Shown here in pieces: positions 26,212-34,755 of a stretch of 64,000 nucleotides of DNA. The notes beneath the pieces were generated by a model that saw only the letters and a program-made list of their open reading frames with translations, was not told where the DNA came from and did no database searches. How positions within the stretch are numbered: the first letter of the stretch is position 1; every line of letters starts with the position of its first letter. Source of the DNA: Streptomyces varsoviensis (GTDB taxonomy: Bacteria > Actinomycetota > Actinomycetes > Streptomycetales > Streptomycetaceae); assembly GCF_000718635.1 (NCBI RefSeq), contig NZ_JOBF01000008.1, positions 149,642-213,641 on the forward strand. Direction: 5' to 3'. Both the position numbers and the translations under genes were made by a program.

Positions 26212-26256
26212 GTGCGGCGGGGCGGGCCGGACCGGACCGGCCGGGCCCCGCCGCAC
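26212..26256 (+). terminator. Strong intra-operon hairpin between peptide gene and synthetase gene
   Basis: A perfect 11-bp outer stem (GTGCGGCGGGG at 26212-26222 with CCCCGCCGCAC at 26246-26256) encloses a 6-bp inner stem (GGCCGG/CCGGCC) with a small loop. It begins 12 bases after the peptide stop and ends 20 bases before the synthetase start. Partial termination or RNA protection here would give excess peptide mRNA, as in many RiPP loci. Confidence 0.75.
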
Positions 26257-26276
26257 CACTCTCGAAAGGTGACCAC

Positions 26277-27755
26277 ATGCTCTCGATGCGTCTCTGCCTG
26301 GCGGATCTGGACCGCCCGTACTGGCTTTTCCGCGAGGGGCGCTGGGTGAGTGGAGCCAGTTGGATCAAGTCGGCGTCCGTCCCGGTTCTGGGCACGGAGT
26401 TCGACGACGACCAGTACCCGAGCGTTACTTTCACGGTGAAGGAGTGCAAGGGGGCAGGGGCGGTCTTCGACTTCGTCACCGTCACGGTGCGCCCGGGAGA
26501 AGTCCGGGTGTCGGCGGGTCTGTTCGGTACGGCCCCCGTGTACCTCGTGGCCATCGGTGACGTGCTGCACGCATCATGGGACCTGGCCGAACTGTACCCG
26601 CACATTCGAGCCGACCGGCTGGTCGCGCGTGTGGTGGCCCGGGCCCTGACCAGGCAGCACCGCTACACCTCCGACACGCTGTTCGACGGGGTGTTCCGGC
26701 TCACCGAACGGGCCGCCGCCCTCTTCACACCCGCCGGCCTCACCGTGCGGTACCCGGAATCCGCCGAGCACGTCCTGTCACCCCGCTCACTGCGCACCGG
26801 CGTAGACCCGGTGGACGTATTCGACGCCCTGCTGTCCGAGGCCGTCCGCGAGGCCCCGACGGCGGCTGGGTGCGTAGGGGTCGAACTCTCGGGCGGGGCC
26901 GATTCCGGCAATGTCGCCCTGGCCGTGCGCGGAGTCGGTTTCCATCGGGTGCACAGTTTCGGGCTCCTGATGGACGGCGGCATGGGCATCGATCAGCGGG
27001 CGCGCCGACAGGCGCTGGTGGATCACTGCGGCTTTGCCGATACGCCCGTTCCCGCCATGCGCTATCCGCCCTTCGCACCTGGCGGGGTGCGGGCACTGGG
27101 CGAACCCCACGATCCTGCCGGCGCGTTCTACCAAGAGGCATTCGACGTCGTTCGCGCTCAGGCAGCGGTCCACGGCTGCGAAGTGGTTTTCACGGGCAGC
27201 GGCGGCGATGAGATCAACGCCCACCATTCGCGTACGAACACGGCACTACCGGAAGCGACACCCGTGCCGTGGCTCGGCCCTCGGGCCACCGAGGCGCTCG
27301 CCGATGTGAATGAACGGTTGGCCCCGATGCCGGTGCTTCCGGTACCGACCCTGATGGCGTTCGGGCTCCACAATCCCGGTTTCCTCCGCATCGGCATCTG
27401 GCCGGTGAGCCCGCTGGTACACCCCCGCCTCGTGCGATTCATGGAGCAGTTGCCACACGAGCACAAACAGGGAAAGGCCCTGTTCCGGGAGCGCCTGCGG
27501 CGAGCCGGAATGCCGGAGACGGTCGCCTCACCACGGGAACCGGAAAATTTCCTGGGCGTCATGGAAGCAGGTCTCCGCGCGTACGGGCTCCGCATTCTGG
27601 ACGGCATGACGCGGGAATCGGTGCTGGCCGACCTCGGCTACGTCGAACCCAAGGCGCTCGCCCGGGCCGGAGCCGTTGCCGAGCGCTCGCCTACGGTGTC
27701 CGACTTGCTGTGCGACGTGCTCTCCCTGGAAGTCGGCCTGCGGAGCCTCATGTGA
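26277..27755 (+). CDS. Asparagine-synthetase-like enzyme without glutaminase Cys (possible peptide cyclase)
   Basis: A 492-residue protein of the AsnB type. The synthetase half has the PP-loop VELSGGADSGN (about residues 202-212), which binds ATP, and TGSGGDEINAHH (about 304-315), a second conserved site. The N-terminal half keeps the amidotransferase-like strands, but the chain starts MLSMRLCLADLD, so the N-terminal catalytic Cys needed to hydrolyse glutamine is absent. Lasso-peptide cyclases have the same combination and activate an Asp/Glu side chain for lactam formation. An amide-forming role on the 38-residue peptide is therefore the best inference. No lasso peptidase or leader-recognition protein is nearby. 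AAAGG precedes the ATG by 7 bases. Confidence 0.78.
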   Translation: MLSMRLCLADLDRPYWLFREGRWVSGASWIKSASVPVLGTEFDDDQYPSVTFTVKECKGAGAVFDFVTVTVRPGEVRVSAGLFGTAPVYLVAIGDVLHASWDLAELYPHIRADRLVARVVARALTRQHRYTSDTLFDGVFRLTERAAALFTPAGLTVRYPESAEHVLSPRSLRTGVDPVDVFDALLSEAVREAPTAAGCVGVELSGGADSGNVALAVRGVGFHRVHSFGLLMDGGMGIDQRARRQALVDHCGFADTPVPAMRYPPFAPGGVRALGEPHDPAGAFYQEAFDVVRAQAAVHGCEVVFTGSGGDEINAHHSRTNTALPEATPVPWLGPRATEALADVNERLAPMPVLPVPTLMAFGLHNPGFLRIGIWPVSPLVHPRLVRFMEQLPHEHKQGKALFRERLRRAGMPETVASPREPENFLGVMEAGLRAYGLRILDGMTRESVLADLGYVEPKALARAGAVAERSPTVSDLLCDVLSLEVGLRSLM

Positions 27756-27791
27756 CGATGTGACGACGCCGACTCCGGGGAAGCCCACCAC

Positions 27792-28508
27792 ATGGAAGCA
27801 TCGAACCTCTTCTATCGGGATCCCGCACTGTACGACGCGGTCCAGGAGGACAACAGCGCCGCCGCCACCTGCCAAGCCCTGATCGAGCGCCACCGCCCGC
27901 GTGCCGCCACGCTGGCCGACTTCGGCTGCGGGACCGGTCGGGACCTGGCGATCCTGGCCAAGCGCTTCGAGTGCGTCGGCGTGGACCTCCAGCCCGGTTT
28001 GGTCGAGTACGCACACCGGATACGACCCGCACTCGACATCCGCATCGGCGACATGCGCACCGTCCGCCTCCAGCGGTGTCTGGACGCCATGACATGTCTC
28101 GGCAATTCTCTGGCCTACATCCACGAGAACGACGACATCAGCGCCGTCTTCGCCACCTTCGCCGCGCACGCGCTCCCCGGCGCCCTTCTCGTCCTTTGCT
28201 CGCCCGTATCGCCCATCATCCGCCCGGAGGCGACCAGCGCGACCGTCAGGACACCGACGGGCTCCGCCCAGGTCACCATCAGCTACGAATGGGACCTGCG
28301 AACGCAGATCAACACCATGCACAGGCACTGGGCCCTGCCATCGGGCGACGACGCGCGGGACACGGTCCGTCGACGCGTACTCTTCCCGCGCGAGTTGGAG
28401 CACTACGCGTCCAGCGCGGGCTTCGAGGTGCTGGACATGCTGAACGGCCCCCCAAGCGCCACCCTCACCGGCCCGGTGGCCTACACGGTGGCCCGGTACG
28501 CCCCATGA
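27792..28508 (+). CDS. Class I SAM-dependent methyltransferase (TylM1/DesVI-like)
   Basis: A 238-residue methyltransferase with SAM-binding motif I DFGCGTGRDLAILAK (about residues 42-56) and an acidic strand-end GVDLQPG. IRIGDMRTVRL then precedes LDAMTCLGNSLAYI, a pattern that resembles N-methyltransferases of the TylM1/DesVI kind. It begins 36 bp after the synthetase-like gene on the same strand and so probably belongs to the same operon. A reasonable inference is N- or O-methylation of the peptide product, but a small-molecule substrate cannot be excluded. A weak 7-bp hairpin (28568-28585) follows. Confidence 0.85.
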   Translation: MEASNLFYRDPALYDAVQEDNSAAATCQALIERHRPRAATLADFGCGTGRDLAILAKRFECVGVDLQPGLVEYAHRIRPALDIRIGDMRTVRLQRCLDAMTCLGNSLAYIHENDDISAVFATFAAHALPGALLVLCSPVSPIIRPEATSATVRTPTGSAQVTISYEWDLRTQINTMHRHWALPSGDDARDTVRRRVLFPRELEHYASSAGFEVLDMLNGPPSATLTGPVAYTVARYAP

Positions 28509-28664
28509 GTCCAGACGCTCTCTTTTCAAGCCCGCGATACCCGGGTCGCGCATACCGGCGGCGCTGCCGGCCCGGACCCGGGCCGCATGCCACCGGTCGG
28601 CGTGCCTGAGGGCCTCGGACGGTACGCCCGCGCAGCCCCCCCGGGCGGACCGGGGCCAGGGGCC

Positions 28665-29858
28665 TCAGCCCTTTACGCAGATGACCTGCTTGAGCTTGGC
28701 GACGACCTCGACGAGGTCGCGCTGCTGGTCGATGACCTGCTCGATGGGCTTGTAGGCGGCCGGGATCTCGTCGACGACGCCGGAGTCCTTGCGGCATTCG
28801 ACGCCGCGGGTCTGGTCCTCCAGGTCCTTGGCGGTGAACCGCTTCTTCGCGGCGCCGCGGCTCATGCGGCGGCCCGCGCCGTGGGAGGCGGAGTTGAAGG
28901 AGGCGGCGTTGCCGAGGCCGCGGACGATGTAGGAGCCGGTGCCCATGGAGCCGGGGATGATGCCGTACTCGCCACTGCCCGCGCGGATGGCCCCCTTGCG
29001 GGTGACGAGCAGGTCCATGCCGTCGTAGCGCTCCTCGGCCACGTAGTTGTGGTGGCAGGAGATGACGGGGTCGAAGGTGACGCGCGCCTTCTTGAACTCC
29101 CGGCGGACGACGTCCTGGAAGAGGGCCATCATGATGGCGCGGTTGTGCTTCGCGTACTCCTGCGCCCAGAACAGGTCGTGCCGGTACGCCGCCATCTGCG
29201 GGGTGTCGGCGATGAAGACGGCGAGGTCGCGGTCGACGAGACCCTGGTTGTGCGGGAGGTCGCGCGCCGTGCCGATGTGGTGCTCGGCGAGTTCCTTGCC
29301 GATGTTCCGGGAGCCGGAGTGCAGCATCAGCCAGACGGCGCCCGTTTCATCGAACGTAACTTCGATGAAGTGGTTGCCCGAGCCCAGCGACCCCATCTGC
29401 TTCACCGCCCGCCCCTGCCGGAATCGCACCGCCTCCGCCACGCCGTCGAAGCGCGCCCAGAAGTCGTCCCAGCCGGCCGTCGGGAAGCCGTGCAGCCGGC
29501 CCGGGTCCACCGGGTCGTCGTGCATCGCCCGGCCGACCGGGATGGCCTGCTCGATCTTGGAGCGGAGCCGTGAGAGGTCGCCCGGCAGGTCGTTGGCGGT
29601 GAGCGAGGTCTTGACCGCCGACATGCCGCAGCCGATGTCCACGCCGACCGCGGCCGGGCAGACCGCCCCCTCCATCGCGATCACCGAGCCGACCGTCGCG
29701 CCCTTGCCGAAGTGCACGTCCGGCATCACGGCCAGGCCCTTGATCCACGGCAGGGTGGAGACGTTGCGCAGTTGCTGCATCGCGACGCCCTCGACCGTCG
29801 CCGGATCGGCCCACATGCGGATCGGGACCTGCGCCCCGGGCACCTCGGTGTACGACAT
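28665..29858 (-). CDS. rtcB: RtcB-type RNA ligase
   Basis: RtcB joins RNA ends carrying 2',3'-cyclic phosphate or 3'-phosphate to 5'-OH ends, using GTP and Mn2+, in tRNA repair and RNA healing. The 397-residue protein has the metal-binding GVDIGCGMSAVKT (about 72-84), GSLGSGNHFIEV (about 155-166), SGSRNIGKELAEHHI and the C-terminal FNSASHGAGRRMSRG, which carries the His that becomes guanylylated. It is shorter than E. coli-type enzymes only at loops. AGGTAAG lies before the ATG. No archease or RtcA gene is adjacent. It is divergent from a DUF3558 gene across a region with 23-bp repeats. Confidence 0.94.
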   Translation of the reverse strand: MSYTEVPGAQVPIRMWADPATVEGVAMQQLRNVSTLPWIKGLAVMPDVHFGKGATVGSVIAMEGAVCPAAVGVDIGCGMSAVKTSLTANDLPGDLSRLRSKIEQAIPVGRAMHDDPVDPGRLHGFPTAGWDDFWARFDGVAEAVRFRQGRAVKQMGSLGSGNHFIEVTFDETGAVWLMLHSGSRNIGKELAEHHIGTARDLPHNQGLVDRDLAVFIADTPQMAAYRHDLFWAQEYAKHNRAIMMALFQDVVRREFKKARVTFDPVISCHHNYVAEERYDGMDLLVTRKGAIRAGSGEYGIIPGSMGTGSYIVRGLGNAASFNSASHGAGRRMSRGAAKKRFTAKDLEDQTRGVECRKDSGVVDEIPAAYKPIEQVIDQQRDLVEVVAKLKQVICVKG

Positions 29859-30006
29859 GACTTACCTCATTCCCCCACAAAATCCGAAAAACGCAAAAGC
29901 CGGACCTAATGTCGGATTGACGGCGGAGAACCGGCAGGCGCGGCAGTACGTGCGGTAGACATTGTTTCCAGCCGCCGCCTTGGGGCGGCAACCAGTTTTC
30001 CGGCGA

Positions 30007-30075
30007 AACCGGTGAAACCAACCGGCGGGCACCGGCGAGACCAATCGGTGGGAACCGGTGCGACCAGCCGGCGGG
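30007..30075. repeat. 23-bp tandem repeat, three units, upstream of DUF3558 gene
   Basis: Three in-register units (30007-30029, 30030-30052, 30053-30075) follow AACCGGYGMGACCAAYCGGYG with a GG end. A partial fourth reaches the ribosome site of the downstream gene. Together with a 7-bp dyad AATCCGA/TCGGATT (29881-29918), they fill the divergent promoter region of rtcB. Confidence 0.8.
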
Positions 30076-30102
30076 ACCAACCGGTGAGAGGAGCCCTGAA
30101 CA

Positions 30103-31020
30103 GTGCAGCGAAAGGCGTACGCACCGGTCGCCGCACTGGCCGCGGCCGTGCTCACCGTCGGCCTGGCGAGCGGCTGCAGCACGGGCTCCGGGACCACCGG
30201 CACCGGCGAGGACCCCAAGTCCGGCGAGTCCAGCCCGTCCGCGACCGCCGCCCAGCCCGGCAAGTTCCAGACGCTCCCCGAGCCCTGCGGCAAGGTCAGC
30301 CGCAAGACGCTGAGGACGATGCTGCCCGGCGTCGACGACCAGAGCGACCAGGACGCCGAGAAGACGTACGACGGCCAGCCCGCCCTCACCTACGACACCG
30401 ACCGCCGCGTCGGCTGCCGCTGGAGCCTCGAAGGGCCCGACGGCACCCGCCATCTGAGCGTCGACTACGAGCGCGTCGTCTCCTACGACCCCGAGGTCAG
30501 CGACGACGACCGGGCGCGGCAGCTCTACGAGGCGCGGGCCAGCGCCGCCGACATCCCGATCGGCACCCCCTCGGGCCACCCGCCCGGCACCCCCGCCGGC
30601 AACCCGTCCGCCGGCTCCCCGAAGAACCAAGGAAAGGATAGAAAGGGGGACAAAGCGGGCGGCGGGACCTCCGCCCAGCTCACCGCCGAAGGAGACGCCG
30701 AAGTCGACGCCGACACGAGCCCCACCCCCACCGCCACCGGCATCCCCTCCGCCCCCGCCTCCCCCACCGCGAACGCCGCCGACCTCGCCCCCCGCACCCT
30801 CGACGACCTCGCCGACGACGCCTTCCTCAACGACCGGCTCGCCACCGCCGACTCCGGCGTGCACCGCGACATCACCATCGTCTTCCGCTCCTCCAACGTC
30901 CTCGTCACCGTCGGATACGACCAGTGGGCGGCCGACAAGCGGCACATCCCCAGCAGCGAAGACCTCCAGAGCAAGGCCCGCGGGGTGGCCCAGGAGCTCG
31001 CCGGACACTTCAGCGACTGA
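30103..31020 (+). CDS. DUF3558-type lipoprotein
   Basis: A 305-residue secreted lipoprotein. It has a short basic N-terminus, a hydrophobic stretch and the lipobox LASGCS near residue 25, a Ser/Gly/Thr linker, then TLPEPCGKVSRKTLRTMLPG. The Cys residue there and in GCRWSLEGPDGTRHL is typical of the actinobacterial DUF3558 fold. A Pro/Gly/Ser/Thr insert splits the domain at about residues 150-225. Function is unknown, but many DUF3558 proteins sit in the cell envelope. The start is GTG 30103. A second, related gene follows, suggesting tandem duplication. Confidence 0.85.
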   Translation: MQRKAYAPVAALAAAVLTVGLASGCSTGSGTTGTGEDPKSGESSPSATAAQPGKFQTLPEPCGKVSRKTLRTMLPGVDDQSDQDAEKTYDGQPALTYDTDRRVGCRWSLEGPDGTRHLSVDYERVVSYDPEVSDDDRARQLYEARASAADIPIGTPSGHPPGTPAGNPSAGSPKNQGKDRKGDKAGGGTSAQLTAEGDAEVDADTSPTPTATGIPSAPASPTANAADLAPRTLDDLADDAFLNDRLATADSGVHRDITIVFRSSNVLVTVGYDQWAADKRHIPSSEDLQSKARGVAQELAGHFSD

Positions 31021-31184
31021 CCCCCTCGCGGCCCGTTCCGGCGAGTATCGGCAGACTTGAGCCGCGCCCGCGCCCCGGCCGCGTACCGTGCCGATTGCCC
31101 CGTCCGGTCCCCGCCGGCCCCGGCACCGGTACCGCCCGGCCACCCCGCCGGCCCGCCCGTCGACACCGAATGAGCGAAGGACCC

Positions 31185-31904
31185 ATGCACAGAACAGCCC
31201 CGCGACTCGCCCGAATCCTCGCCTGCGGAGCAGTACCGGTGATGCTCGTCGCCACCGGCTGCTCCGACGACTCCGGCTCGAAGAAGAAGGACTCGTCGAG
31301 CTCGTCCTCCGCCTCCGCCCCCTCCTCCGCCAGCGCGTCGCCCACCGTCGCGCCGGCCGCGTTCTCCAAGCTCCCCGAGGCATGCAAGGAGATCTCCACG
31401 AAGACGGTGGAGAAACTGGTGCCCAACGTGAAGGAGAAGAACGGCAAGGTCCTCAAGCCGCCCAGGAACGACAGCTCCACCTCCTGCATGTGGAACGGCA
31501 CGGACGACGACGACGTCAAGAACATGCAGTACCGCTACCTCGCCATCGACCTCAACCTCTTCCCCTCCCACCCCACCCTCGGCTCCGGCGACCAGCGCGC
31601 CAAGGCGTACGTCCCGCAGGAATCCGACAAGGCCGCCAAGGCGGACGGCGCGAAGAACGTCAAGACCGGCACCGCCGACGGCGTCGGCGACCAGGCCGTC
31701 ACCGTCAAGGCCGAGTCCAAGAGGGACGGCGACGACTACCGTGACCAGCGGGTCGTCGCCCGTACGGCCAACGCCGTCGTCACCGTGCAGTACAACGGCG
31801 CCGGGTTCCAGGGCGCCAAGTCGCCCGACGCCGACGACCTGCTGAAGCAGGCGGTGGCCGCCGCCAAGGAGGCTCTCGCCTCCGTCGCCGCCGCAAACAA
31901 GTAG
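31185..31904 (+). CDS. DUF3558-type lipoprotein, second copy
   Basis: A 239-residue paralogue of the preceding protein: signal and lipobox ATGCSDD near residue 25, then a Lys/Ser-rich linker (KKKDSSSSSSASAPSS). FSKLPEACKEISTKTVEKLV follows, with a second Cys in SCMWNGTDDDDVKN. These match the same Cys-bearing positions as the upstream copy. The ATG at 31185 is preceded by AAGG. An ATG five codons earlier is possible. It lies 165 bp after the first copy. The DUF2637 gene starts 85 bp downstream on the same strand. Role unknown. Confidence 0.83.
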   Translation: MHRTAPRLARILACGAVPVMLVATGCSDDSGSKKKDSSSSSSASAPSSASASPTVAPAAFSKLPEACKEISTKTVEKLVPNVKEKNGKVLKPPRNDSSTSCMWNGTDDDDVKNMQYRYLAIDLNLFPSHPTLGSGDQRAKAYVPQESDKAAKADGAKNVKTGTADGVGDQAVTVKAESKRDGDDYRDQRVVARTANAVVTVQYNGAGFQGAKSPDADDLLKQAVAAAKEALASVAAANK

Positions 31905-31989
31905 CTCATAGCAACAGCCGCCGCGCCCCGCCCCGAACGGGTGTGCCAGTCTTGGCGCGCCGGTATTCGAGGGCGGGGAGGGATCGCGG

Positions 31990-34653
31990 GTGTCCGCGAC
32001 GGAAGTGACCAAGCTGACGCGTACGCACCGCATACTGATCGGGCTCGTCGTGGCGGGCGCGGTGGTGATCGCCGGGATCGGCTTCGCCGGCTCGTACGCC
32101 GCCGTGCGCGACCTCGCGCTCGAAAAGGGCTTCGGCGGCTTCGCCAACGTCCTGCCGATCGGCGTCGACGCCGGCATCGTCGTCCTCCTGGCCCTGGACC
32201 TGCTCCTGACCTGGACCCGCATCCCCTTTCCGCTGCTGCGCCAGACCGCGTGGCTGCTCACCGCCGCCACCATCGCCTTCAACGGCGCCGCCGCCTGGCC
32301 CGACCCGCTCGGCGTCGGCATGCACGCCGTCATCCCGGTGCTCTTCGTCGTCTCCGTCGAAGCGGCCCGGCACGCCGTCGGGCGGATCGCCGACATCACC
32401 GCCGACCGCCACATGGAAGGCGTCCGCCTCACCCGCTGGCTGCTCTCCCCCATCCCCACGTTCCGCCTGTGGCGGCGGATGAAGCTGTGGGAACTGCGCA
32501 GCTACGAACAGGTCATCCAGCTCGAACAGGAACGCCTCGTCTATCGCGCCCGGCTCCAGGCCCGCTACGGCCGCGCCTGGCGGCGCAAGGCGCCCGTCGA
32601 ATCCCTCATGCCGTTGCGCTTGGCGCGCTTCGGCGTCCCCCTCTCCCAAACCGGCCCAGCCGGCCTCGCCGCCGCCGGCATCACCCCCTCCCTGGCCATC
32701 ACGGCACTGGCCGCGCCACTGCCGCGCGACACCCCGCCCCCGGGGACGGCCGTAGTCGCCCCTGCCTCGGCCCCCGGGGCCCCCGAGGTCACCCCCGCCC
32801 CGGCCCCGGCCGCCGCCGGGAAGCAGCTCACCGCCGGGCAGGGCCCGGCGGAAGAGGCCCCTGCCGGCGCAGCCCCTGCGGGAGAGGCCCCCGCCGGGGC
32901 GGGGCAGGCCGCTGGCGCGGCGGAGGGCACCGGTACGGGCCCGGTCGCCGGGGACGCAGAGGGCGCCGGTACGTTGCCGGCTGCGGGCGCAGCGCCGGGC
33001 GCGGGCGTAGCCCAGGTTGCGGGCGCGCCGCAGGCCGCGGGCGCGGGACACGCTGCGGGTACGGGACAGGGCATCGCCGCCGGGCAGCCCGCTGGCAACG
33101 GCCCCGCCCCAGGCGTGGAACAGTCCTCGGCCGTAGGCCAGCAGACGGGCGCGATGCCAGGGGCTGGTGCCGGCCAGCCCGCAGGCGCCGGTCAGTCCGC
33201 CGGGGCGGCGCAGGCTGCAGGTACGGGACAGGGCATCGCCGCCGGGCAGCCTGCTGGCCAGGGCCGCGTTCCGGGCATGGAACAGACCGCCCGTGCGGCA
33301 CACGGAGCGGCCGGGGCGCAGCAGGCGGACGCGCCGCAAGGCGCCGGTACCGCCCAGCCTGCGGGCGCTGGTCAGTTCGCCGGGGCGGCGCTAGCCGCAG
33401 GCGCATCGCAGGCTGCGGGGGCGGGACACGCTGCGGGTACGGGGCAAGGCATTGCCGCCGGGCAGCCTGGTGGCCAGGGCCGCGTTCCAAGCATGGAACA
33501 GACCACCCGTGCGGCTGGCGCCGGCCAACCCGCAGGCGCGGGGCAGTTCGCCGGGGCGGCGCAAGCCGCAGGCTCGACGCAGGGCGCGAGCGCGGGACAG
33601 TTCACTGACGCGGCGCAAGGCAGTGAGGCGGGCGCGGGGTGGTTCACCGGCGCAGCGCAGGCTGCGGGGACGGGCCACGGCGTCGCCGCCGGGCAGCCTG
33701 GTGGCCAGGGCTACACCCCAGGCATGGAACAGACCACCCATGCGGCACACGGCACGGCCGGGGCGCAGCAGGCAGCCGCGCCGCAAGGCGCTGGTACCGC
33801 CCAGCCCGCGGGCGCCGGTCAGTCCGCCGGGGCGGCGCAGGCTGCGGGTACGGGACAGGGCATCGCCGCTGGGCAGCCTGCTGGCCAGGGCCGCGTTCCG
33901 GGCATGGAACAGACCACCCATGCAGCGCACGGCACAGCCGGGGCGCAGCAGGCAGCCGCGCCGCAAGGCGCCGGTACCGCCCAGCCTGCGGGTGCTGGTC
34001 AGTTCGCCGGGGCGCACGGCGCGCCGCAAGGCGCCGGTACCGCCCAGCCCGCAGGCGCCGGTCAGTTCGCCGGAGCGGCGCGAGCCGCAGGTTCGATGCA
34101 GGGTGCGAGCGCGGGACAGTTCAGTGGCGCAGCGCATGGTGGCGAGGCGGGCTCGGGGTGGTTCGCTCGGGGGCAGGGCGGGGGTGTGGGGCCGCAGGCG
34201 GCCGCCGCCGAGCAGCCGGGCGCCGGGCAGGGTTCCACCGGGCCGGAGGCCGTCACGCACCAAGCCCAGGCGCCCGCCACCCAGCAGTTTCCGGCCGCCG
34301 GCGGGCAGGTGGCCGGTGCGGGGGAGCCGCAGTATGTGCCGGATGAGCCGCACGTCAATCCGTGGTTCGTGGCGCCGGCCGCGCCGGCCGCGGCGGCGGG
34401 GGCTGAGGACGCTCATGAGGAGCAGTTGTTCTCGGCCTATCGGCGGTATACGGAGGACAACGGGGAGTTCCCCAACGCCCGGCAGCTCGGCCGGCATCTC
34501 GCCGATGTCGACGGGGTCACCAACGAGAGCGGCGGGCCGCTCACCGAGGGCCATCTGCGCGGGTTCCTGCGCGAGTTCCGGCACCGGTACCGGTCGGAGG
34601 CCGGTGACGACGTCGGGGCCGGCGAGGACGTAGGTGCCGACAGCGGGCGCTGA
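31990..34653 (+). CDS. DUF2637 membrane protein with very large Ala/Gly/Gln repeat region
   Basis: An 887-residue protein starting at GTG 31990 with GGGAGG upstream. Residues 1-150 hold four membrane helices of the DUF2637/SpdB-like type (RILIGLVVAGAVVIAGIGFA, NVLPIGVDAGIVVLLALDLL and following), then a helical charged region to about 225. Residues about 250-730 are low complexity. Five degenerate copies of GTGQGIAAGQPAGQGRVPG are separated by GAGTAQPAGAGQFAGAAQAA-type units, matching tandem repeats in the DNA. The last 80 residues are ordered again (EEQLFSAYRRYTEDNGEFPN ...) and resemble a small helical DNA-binding-like domain. DUF2637 proteins are linked to actinomycete plasmid spread and envelope biology, but the role here is unknown. 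Confidence 0.82.
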   Translation: MSATEVTKLTRTHRILIGLVVAGAVVIAGIGFAGSYAAVRDLALEKGFGGFANVLPIGVDAGIVVLLALDLLLTWTRIPFPLLRQTAWLLTAATIAFNGAAAWPDPLGVGMHAVIPVLFVVSVEAARHAVGRIADITADRHMEGVRLTRWLLSPIPTFRLWRRMKLWELRSYEQVIQLEQERLVYRARLQARYGRAWRRKAPVESLMPLRLARFGVPLSQTGPAGLAAAGITPSLAITALAAPLPRDTPPPGTAVVAPASAPGAPEVTPAPAPAAAGKQLTAGQGPAEEAPAGAAPAGEAPAGAGQAAGAAEGTGTGPVAGDAEGAGTLPAAGAAPGAGVAQVAGAPQAAGAGHAAGTGQGIAAGQPAGNGPAPGVEQSSAVGQQTGAMPGAGAGQPAGAGQSAGAAQAAGTGQGIAAGQPAGQGRVPGMEQTARAAHGAAGAQQADAPQGAGTAQPAGAGQFAGAALAAGASQAAGAGHAAGTGQGIAAGQPGGQGRVPSMEQTTRAAGAGQPAGAGQFAGAAQAAGSTQGASAGQFTDAAQGSEAGAGWFTGAAQAAGTGHGVAAGQPGGQGYTPGMEQTTHAAHGTAGAQQAAAPQGAGTAQPAGAGQSAGAAQAAGTGQGIAAGQPAGQGRVPGMEQTTHAAHGTAGAQQAAAPQGAGTAQPAGAGQFAGAHGAPQGAGTAQPAGAGQFAGAARAAGSMQGASAGQFSGAAHGGEAGSGWFARGQGGGVGPQAAAAEQPGAGQGSTGPEAVTHQAQAPATQQFPAAGGQVAGAGEPQYVPDEPHVNPWFVAPAAPAAAAGAEDAHEEQLFSAYRRYTEDNGEFPNARQLGRHLADVDGVTNESGGPLTEGHLRGFLREFRHRYRSEAGDDVGAGEDVGADSGR
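33058..34090. repeat. Minisatellite inside the DUF2637 gene
   Basis: Five copies of a block beginning near 33058, 33221, 33436, 33667 and 33847 encode GTGQGIAAGQPAG-like sequence. The blocks are 165-231 bp apart and separated by shorter GCCGGTCAGTTCGCCGG-type units. The last two long blocks are almost identical, showing recent duplication. Confidence 0.8.
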
Positions 34654-34667
34654 CCAGCGCCACGACG

Positions 34668-34707
34668 GAGGGCCGCCGCCCGGTTCATCCACCGGGTGAC
34701 GGCCCTC
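34668..34707. terminator. Bidirectional terminator between DUF2637 gene and lysS
   Basis: GAGGGCCG (34668-34675) pairs with CGGCCCTC (34700-34707), and the inner CCCGGT pairs with ACCGGG around a six-base loop. It lies between convergent stops. Confidence 0.8.
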
Positions 34708-34755
34708 TGTCCCGTAAGCGGCCAGCGGCAAGCGCCAGGCGTCAGACATCAAGCG

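Noticed and set aside
26083..27755. Standard lasso-peptide cluster
   Set aside because: The AsnB-like enzyme fits, but there is no transglutaminase-like peptidase, no leader-recognition protein and no conserved lasso leader Thr in the peptide. A three-residue tail would also be too short.
28568..28585. Terminator after the methyltransferase gene
   Set aside because: Only a 7-bp stem with a four-base loop was found, too weak to list as a feature on its own.
31990..34653. Several 200-500 residue Arg/Ala/Pro/Gly frames on both strands over the DUF2637 gene
   Set aside because: They are alternative readings of the same repeat DNA. Only the + frame from 31990 contains real membrane helices and a conserved C-terminal domain.
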